Shown piece after piece: positions 58,723 through 64,000 of a DNA stretch of 64,000 bases. Origin of the DNA: Planctomycetes bacterium ADurb.Bin069 (GTDB lineage Bacteria > Planctomycetota > UBA8108 > UBA8890 > UBA8898); assembly GCA_002070955.1 (NCBI GenBank), contig MWEK01000001.1:1-64000 (forward strand), read 5' to 3'. Position 1 is the first letter of the stretch, and every line of letters begins with the position of its first letter. The position numbers were made by a program, and so were the translations under genes. Below the pieces are notes generated by a model. It ran no database searches. It was not told the origin of the DNA and saw nothing but the letters and a program-made list of their open reading frames with translations.

Positions 58723-61143
58723 ATGCTTGAGGCGGCGGAATCCCGCGGAAGGTTGCGGTGGGGCCTGGTGCTCGCGGGCGCCTGCGCGCTCGCCTTCGCT
58801 CTCGCTGCGTCCCGGGCCGAGGCGGCGGAAGCTCTCGCCGAATGGACGATCGCCGTCTATTTGGATGGCGACAACGACCTAGAGAGCTTCGCCATCGAGG
58901 ATCTCGCCGAGATGGCATCGGTGGGCTCCACCGAGCGCATCCGCATTGTAGTGCTGGCGGATATGTTTCAAACCAATGTCCTCGGACTGGGCAGCACGCG
59001 GCGCGGCGAGGTTGTCAAAGGAACGTTCCGGGAGGCATGGACCGCTCTTGAAGCCGTGCCCGAGGCCGACATGGGCTCGCCGGCCACGCTCACCGCGTTC
59101 GTCCGCTACGCGCGGGAGAACTACCCGTCAAAGCGGCTCGCCGTCATCGTTTGGGATCACGGCGACGGCTGGATGCCGCCCGCCGCCGACCTGGACGCGG
59201 CAGCCGCTGATCGGCGCAAGGAGGTTCCCCTGCGCGCCGTGTGCCACGACGCCTCGCAGGGATCGGAGTTGAGCATCGCCCAGGTGCGCGCGGCGCTGGA
59301 GGCGGCCGGCCCTCCCGTCGACATTCTCGGCTTTGACGCCTGTCTAATGGGGATGATCGAGGTGGCCTACGAGTTGGCCCCCTGTGCCAAGACGTTGGTG
59401 GCTTCGGAAAAGTCGATTCCGGGAGCGGGCTGGCCTTACGAACTCGTCTTGGAGGGCCTGGCCGCGTCGGACGATCTCTCTGCCCGCGGCGCGGCCACCG
59501 TGTTGGTCGCCGCCTACGACCGCCGCTACTTGGGAGACGAAACCCTGGCCGCCGTCGATCTGGCCGCTGCCTCCGAGGCGGTCTCGGCCTTCGATCTCAT
59601 GCTGGCCGCCGTCCTGGGAACGGGCGGCGCCGAAGCCCTCGTCGATGTCGCCGAGGCCTGCCTCGCGAGTTCGCCCTTCGACTATTACGGCTACTGGGAT
59701 TTCGGCGGCCTCCTGGAAAATCTCGCCGAGCGGGCCTCCGAGAAGCCGTGGGGATCCCTGGCCGGCGCAGCCCTTGCGGCGTACCGCGGCGCCGTCACCA
59801 CCCTCGCGGAGCATGTCTGGCCGCCGGCAACAGGCCTCACGATCTACCTTCCCCCCCCGGGCCACCGGCCCTTCGCCAGCTACAACGCCTCCACGCTGCG
59901 CTTTGCCGCGGACACGCTCTGGCCGGCGGTCCTCGCGGAGCTTGCGGGGCTGCCGCTCGTCGACGATGCGTTCGCTCCCAACGCCACCCCCGCAACCGCC
60001 AAGGAAATCGCCTGCGGCGTGGAGTACCGCTTGCGGCTCCTCGGCCACTACGATTATTTCCGGTTCACGGCCTCCGAAACCGGGCGTTTTACCGCGGTCC
60101 TGAGGAACTTCCCCGAATATGCCGATCTGGACCTTTCGCTGCTGGACGAAAACGGCCGGCTCCTCGCGGACGCCGCCACGGGGAGCGCGACCGAGGTCGT
60201 TTCCTGGTCCGGGCCCGCGGAGGCGAAGTATTACCTCCGCGTGGAGTGGTACGACGGCCCGCCCTCTCCCTACACCCTCGAGGTTCGTACGAACGTCGAC
60301 GCGCCCGAATACATAGTTGCCGAGGGCGATGAGGCGTTTGTATCCACCACCGGGGGCGCGATCCTTCCCATCGCGGAGGACGACGGCGGCCTGCGCGTCG
60401 AGCTTCCGTTCCAGTTCAAGTTCTTCGGCAGGGAGTACGCCGCCGTCAACGTGAGCAGCAACGGATTTCTCTCCTTCGGACGCGGCGTGAGCGCGTACAA
60501 CAGCATGCCGCTCCCCATGCCGGGACCGCCGACCGGTATCGTCGCCGTCTGGTGGGCGGATCTGCAGCCCCGCGCGGGCACCCGCATTATCGCGTCGGCG
60601 GAGGGAGCCGCACCGGAGCGGGCCTTCACGATCACTTGGAGCAACATCGGCATATGGGGCTCCTCCACGGAAGGAACCATCACGTTCCAGGCGAGTCTGT
60701 ACGAGGACACCAACGCTATCGTTTTCCGCTACTTGGACACTCTCACCGGCTCGGAGCGGGACGATTTCGGCGCCTCGGCCGCGGTGGGCCTCCAGGCCGA
60801 AGGCTCCCACTCGGCGGTGCTCTACAGTTTCAGAGAGCCCGTGCTCCGGAACGGCCTTTCCCTGCGCTTCATGCCGGTGCGCGGCCTCTTCGTCCGTGGC
60901 GATGCGAGCCGTGATGGCCGCGTCGACGTGGGCGATGCCGTCACCGTGCTGTCTCAAGTCTTCCTGAACGCTCCGGTGAAATGCGCCGATGCATCCGACG
61001 CGAACGACGACGGCGTGATCAATATCGCCGATGCCATCCGCCTGCTCGGACGGCTGTTCGCGGACGGTCCGCCGCTGCCGCCGCCCTATCCGGAGCCGGG
61101 GACCGATCCAACGCCCGACGGCCTGGACTGCGCCGACGCCTAG
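58723..61143 (+). CDS. Clostripain-like (C11) secreted protease with dockerin (dockerin protein F)
   Basis: 806 residues: signal peptide (LVLAGACALAFALAASRAEA); clostripain-type domain (about 40-420) with WTIAVYLDGDNDLE, catalytic His146 in VIVWDHGDGW and Cys207 in LGFDACLMGMIEVAYEL; a PPC-like beta domain (about 430-530: HYDYFRFTASETGRFTAVL); and a further beta domain with FQFKFFGREYAAVNVSSNGFLSFG. The dockerin has loops GDASRDGRVDVGD and SDANDDGVINIAD and the DPTPDGLDC tail. A Cys protease cleaving after Arg is the family norm. Preceded by an extended -10 promoter. Confidence 0.88.
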   Translation: MLEAAESRGRLRWGLVLAGACALAFALAASRAEAAEALAEWTIAVYLDGDNDLESFAIEDLAEMASVGSTERIRIVVLADMFQTNVLGLGSTRRGEVVKGTFREAWTALEAVPEADMGSPATLTAFVRYARENYPSKRLAVIVWDHGDGWMPPAADLDAAAADRRKEVPLRAVCHDASQGSELSIAQVRAALEAAGPPVDILGFDACLMGMIEVAYELAPCAKTLVASEKSIPGAGWPYELVLEGLAASDDLSARGAATVLVAAYDRRYLGDETLAAVDLAAASEAVSAFDLMLAAVLGTGGAEALVDVAEACLASSPFDYYGYWDFGGLLENLAERASEKPWGSLAGAALAAYRGAVTTLAEHVWPPATGLTIYLPPPGHRPFASYNASTLRFAADTLWPAVLAELAGLPLVDDAFAPNATPATAKEIACGVEYRLRLLGHYDYFRFTASETGRFTAVLRNFPEYADLDLSLLDENGRLLADAATGSATEVVSWSGPAEAKYYLRVEWYDGPPSPYTLEVRTNVDAPEYIVAEGDEAFVSTTGGAILPIAEDDGGLRVELPFQFKFFGREYAAVNVSSNGFLSFGRGVSAYNSMPLPMPGPPTGIVAVWWADLQPRAGTRIIASAEGAAPERAFTITWSNIGIWGSSTEGTITFQASLYEDTNAIVFRYLDTLTGSERDDFGASAAVGLQAEGSHSAVLYSFREPVLRNGLSLRFMPVRGLFVRGDASRDGRVDVGDAVTVLSQVFLNAPVKCADASDANDDGVINIADAIRLLGRLFADGPPLPPPYPEPGTDPTPDGLDCADA

Positions 61144-61268
61144 GCCGTTCTGCGCGGGCCGGCCTCGCATTTCGGGCGATTCCGCCGCCATTCCTGCGCT
61201 CCACCCGTCTTGGCAAACGGCGCGTGCGCGGTGTACGATAGCTTTTCGGACCTGTGAGGAGCCTGGCG

Positions 61269-62708
61269 ATGGCCGACCACGAGACCTGGGAAGACCCTCT
61301 TGCCGCGCGCTACGCGACGGCGCCCATGCGGCGGCTCTTCTCCGAGCGCAACCGCATCCGCACCTGGCGCGCCGTATGGCTCGCTCTGGCGGAAGCTCAA
61401 CGCGAACTCGGCCTGCAAGCCGTCACGGCCGAGGCGATCGAGGAGATGCGCGCGAATCTGGACCGGATCGACTTTGCCGCGGCGCAGGCCAAAGAGCGCG
61501 AGATCAGGCACGATGTCATGGCGCACGTCCATGCCTTCGGGTTGGCCTGCCCGCACGCGGAGCCCGTTATCCACCTCGGCGCCACATCGGAGTGCGTATG
61601 CGGCAACGCTGACCTGATCCTCTACCGCGACGGGCTTGCCCTGGTCAAGACGCGCTTGGTGACCGTCATGGCGCAGCTCGCGCGGGAAGCCGAGGCCCGC
61701 GCCGATCTGGTCTGCCTGGGATACACCCATTTCCAGGTCGCCCAACCCACCACGGTGGGCAAACGCCTCGCGCTTTACCTGCTCGACTTCCTCATGGATC
61801 TGGACCGCATCGAGCACCTGGAGCGCCGCTTCCCCGCCCGCGGCGTCAAGGGCACCACCGGCACCCAGGCCAGCTACCTCGCCCTCCTCGGCGACGACGA
61901 CAAGGTCAAGGAGCTCGACCGGCGCGTCGCCGCGAAACTGGGCTTCGAAAGCGTTTTCCCGGTGACCGGCCAGACCTACACGCGCAAGTTCGACGTGGAG
62001 CTGGTCGAGACCCTCGCCGGCATCGGCGCCTCGGCTCACAAGTTCGCCGTCGACCTGCGCCTGCTCGCCCACCTCAAGGAAATCGAGGAGCCCTTCGAGA
62101 AATCCCAGACCGGAAGCTCGGCCATGGTCTACAAGCGCAACCCGATGCGCGCCGAGCGCGCGACATCGCTGGCGCGCGTCCTCATGGCCGTGCCCGAGGT
62201 GCTGCGCGCGACCCATGCGAACCAGTGGCTCGAGCGCACGCTCGATGACTCGGCCGCGCGCCGCCTGGAGCTCCCGCGGGCGTTCCTGCTGGCCGATGCC
62301 ATCCTCAACCTGCTCCAGAACATCACCGCGGGTCTCGTGATCCGCCCCGAGGTCATTCGCGCCCGTCTCGCGCAATACCTCCCCTTTCTGGCCACCGAGG
62401 AAATCCTGATGGAGTGCGTGCGCCGCGGCAAGAGCCGGCAGGAGATGCACGCCCGCCTCAAGGCCCATGCCCGCGAGGCGTGGGAGGCCCTGCTAGCCGA
62501 GGGCGATCGCGACCGACTGACGGCGCGCATCGATGCCGACCCCGAGATTCCGCTCCGCCGCCCGGAAATCGAGGCGTTGCTCGGCCGGGCCGATCGCTTC
62601 GCCGGCTGCGCTCCCAGGCAGACGCGGGAGTTCATCGCCGAGGTCAGCAAGCGCCTGGCGCCTTACAAGGATCTCGTTGGATCCCTCGGCGATGCCCTGA
62701 ACGTGTGA
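61269..62708 (+). CDS. purB: Adenylosuccinate lyase
   Basis: Catalyses two fumarate-releasing steps of purine synthesis. The 479-residue protein shows the N-terminal PLAARYATAPMRRLFSE, HDVMAHVHAFG with the catalytic His, IHLGATSECV, GYTHFQVAQPTTVGKR, GTTGTQASYL, and the superfamily signature SSAMVYKRNPMRAER followed by RTLDDSAARR. The ATG at 61269 follows GAGGAG; an in-frame ATG at 61254 lies upstream of it. It starts a unit followed by a lipoprotein and an acyl-CoA synthetase. Confidence 0.95.
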   Translation: MADHETWEDPLAARYATAPMRRLFSERNRIRTWRAVWLALAEAQRELGLQAVTAEAIEEMRANLDRIDFAAAQAKEREIRHDVMAHVHAFGLACPHAEPVIHLGATSECVCGNADLILYRDGLALVKTRLVTVMAQLAREAEARADLVCLGYTHFQVAQPTTVGKRLALYLLDFLMDLDRIEHLERRFPARGVKGTTGTQASYLALLGDDDKVKELDRRVAAKLGFESVFPVTGQTYTRKFDVELVETLAGIGASAHKFAVDLRLLAHLKEIEEPFEKSQTGSSAMVYKRNPMRAERATSLARVLMAVPEVLRATHANQWLERTLDDSAARRLELPRAFLLADAILNLLQNITAGLVIRPEVIRARLAQYLPFLATEEILMECVRRGKSRQEMHARLKAHAREAWEALLAEGDRDRLTARIDADPEIPLRRPEIEALLGRADRFAGCAPRQTREFIAEVSKRLAPYKDLVGSLGDALNV

Positions 62709-62721
62709 AGAGGCCGCGACC

Positions 62722-63231
62722 ATGGCTAGACGCGTGACCATCGTCTGTCTCGCGGGCTTCGCCGCGGGGCTCGCCGCCGGGTGCGCGAGCGACATGGAAG
62801 CCCACCGGAAGCCCCCGCCCAACGGCGCTTCCGGCGGGATGGCCCAGCCCAAGCTCCTGTGGCTGCGCGGCGACGCAATGGCCCGGCCCATCGTGGCCTG
62901 GCTGGAGGCGGTCAAGGCTCGCGACGCCGACGCGCTCCGGGACGCCCTCTCCTCCCGCGTCAAGGACCGGCTCGGCTCCATCGATTGGAACCGCCTTCTG
63001 GCGTACTACGAGGGCGCGTGGGCCGAGCAGCTCGGAGAATGGCGCGTCGAGGATTTCGTCCTCATCGGCACCGTCCAGAGGGAGGGTGCGCTTCAAACGG
63101 CGGAGGTCACCATCGCCTTCGCGCCGCGCGACGGGGCGCATAAGACGCTCAGGGTGGATGTCGTGCGCGAGGGGTCGCGCTGGCGTGTCGACCAATTTCC
63201 GCGCAATTTCGCCGGGCGCGGCGCCCGCTGA
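62722..63231 (+). CDS. Putative lipoprotein downstream of purB
   Basis: Not recognised. 169 residues. Signal peptide and lipobox LAAGC (Cys21). A Pro/Gly linker follows, then a domain with a helix pair (AMARPIVAWLEAVKARDADALRDALSSR) and strands (RVEDFVLIG, TAEVTIAFAP, KTLRVDVVREGSRWRVDQFP). That order is typical of SnoaL/NTF2-like lipoproteins, similar in outline to the lipoprotein at 20014-20463. It starts 13 bases after purB and ends 11 bases before the synthetase. Confidence 0.78.
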   Translation: MARRVTIVCLAGFAAGLAAGCASDMEAHRKPPPNGASGGMAQPKLLWLRGDAMARPIVAWLEAVKARDADALRDALSSRVKDRLGSIDWNRLLAYYEGAWAEQLGEWRVEDFVLIGTVQREGALQTAEVTIAFAPRDGAHKTLRVDVVREGSRWRVDQFPRNFAGRGAR

Positions 63232-63242
63232 GGACGGACCGT

Positions 63243-64000
63243 ATGCGCAATCTTGCAGAACTGCTCCTTGAGAAGACCCGCGAGAACCCGGCCGCGGAGC
63301 ATTTCCGTTATCGACGGCGCGGCGGCATCGCCTCGCTGTCCCGGGCCGAGACGGCCCGCCGCGCGGCCCTTTGGGCGGGCGTGCTTGCGCGGCGCGGTGT
63401 GCGCCCCGGCGATCGCGTCGGCATCGTGAGCGAGAAATCGGTGGCCCAAGCCATCGCGTTCTTCGCCGCGTTCTCCCGCGGGAGCATAGCCGTGCCCGTC
63501 GCCGAGGAACTGCCCGAAGCGGAGATGCGCTTCATCTTCGATGATGCCGGCCCGGCGCTCATCCTCGCGTCGCAAGGGTTCCTCGAGAAAGTGAAGTCCG
63601 CGGCCGGCCGGATTCCGGTCGTCACCCTTGAAGAACTGCCCCTCGAGGGCGACGCGGCCCTCGAACCCGGCCCGGCCGAGCGCGGCGACGTCGCATGTTT
63701 GATTTACACCTCGGGTTCCACCGGAAGGCCGAAAGGCGTCATGCTGACGCACGGCAACTTCCTGGCGAACGCCGCCAGCTCCCTGGAGCTCATCGGCGCT
63801 GGAGGCGGCGATGTCGTCCTCTCGATCCTGTCCTACTGGCACTCCTTCGCCCTCACGGTGGAGCTTTTCACCCTGCTCATGGCGGGCGGCGCCGTCGCCG
63901 TGCCGAAAGACAAGCGCGATTTCGTCGGGCGAATGGGCGATTACCGGCCCTCCATCGTGCTCCTCGTGCCGCGCATCGCCGGCATGCTCAGACAGGGCAT
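63243..64000 (+). CDS. AMP-binding acyl-CoA synthetase (5' part, cut by window end)
   Basis: The first 252 codons of an adenylate-forming enzyme; no stop before base 64000. It begins MRNLAELLLEKTRENP, has GVRPGDRVGIVSEKS and GSIAVPVAEELPEAEMRFIFDD, and carries the signature YTSGSTGRPKGV (about 155-166), which binds ATP phosphates. The remaining part includes HSFALTVELFTLLMAGG. The overall look is that of long-chain fatty acyl-CoA or acyl-ACP synthetases, but the substrate pocket is off the end. GAGGAC precedes the ATG. Confidence 0.88.
   Translation, partial: MRNLAELLLEKTRENPAAEHFRYRRRGGIASLSRAETARRAALWAGVLARRGVRPGDRVGIVSEKSVAQAIAFFAAFSRGSIAVPVAEELPEAEMRFIFDDAGPALILASQGFLEKVKSAAGRIPVVTLEELPLEGDAALEPGPAERGDVACLIYTSGSTGRPKGVMLTHGNFLANAASSLELIGAGGGDVVLSILSYWHSFALTVELFTLLMAGGAVAVPKDKRDFVGRMGDYRPSIVLLVPRIAGMLRQG

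Overview
The window is GC-rich bacterial chromosome and almost every gene is chromosomal housekeeping. Several traits point to an uncultivated member of the Planctomycetota or a close PVC relative: six secreted proteins ending in type I dockerin modules; a short, very basic protein like one described from Chlamydiae, Verrucomicrobia and Planctomycetes; HEAT-repeat lipoproteins; and lipid A genes. The intact mreBCD-PBP2-RodA operon with ddl and murQ implies a rod-shaped cell with peptidoglycan. This is inference from gene content; no rRNA gene is present.

Bases 1-7300: ribosomal and replication genes run rightward (3' end of ssb, rpsR, rplI, dnaB), then an envelope unit (Skp/OmpH chaperone, lpxC, a Gfo/Idh/MocA oxidoreductase), then rpsB-pyrH-frr behind its own promoter, then tRNA-Lys and tRNA-Glu. 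Bases 7300-10400 carry leftward mazG-moxR and two small genes of unknown function behind a promoter that contains an inverted repeat. Bases 10500-24200 mix housekeeping (dapB, polyprenyl synthase, ddl, dksA-like) with four dockerin proteins, a HEAT lipoprotein, and a bifunctional-nuclease/lipoprotein operon.

Bases 24210-24785 are a relatively AT-rich gene-free island. It contains a near-perfect sigma-54 (-24/-12) promoter followed by a structured, apparently non-coding stretch and a terminator, and is the best candidate for an undescribed element. Bases 24786-31467 are the leftward operon mreB-mreC-mreD-PBP2-rodA-hldE(C-terminal type). Upstream are two planctomycete-type membrane proteins, one with a Glu-Pro-Ala repeat tail. 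Bases 33700-42924 hold a MoeA-like protein, ribE-ispG, a fifth dockerin protein, an FAD oxidoreductase coupled to rho, and aroD fused to a degenerate AroE-like tail. rho and aroD share a symmetric promoter.

Bases 43100-50228 hold two small conserved-looking genes, a DUF89 protein, a SPOR-like membrane protein, an FHA-GAF-HD-GYP-like sensor with altered metal ligands, and polA. Bases 50535-53151 encode outer and inner membrane polysaccharide export proteins (Wza/Wzz type). Bases 53178-58666 hold a HAD-GNAT fusion overlapping murQ, and the cytochrome c maturation pair resB-ccsA. Bases 58723-64000 hold a clostripain-like protease with a dockerin, purB, a lipoprotein, and the start of an acyl-CoA synthetase cut by the window edge.

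Many genes are tightly coupled by 4-base ATGA/GTGA overlaps and GTG starts are common. Start sites were chosen from Shine-Dalgarno spacing and visible promoters. No transposase, integrase, phage gene or CRISPR array was seen.
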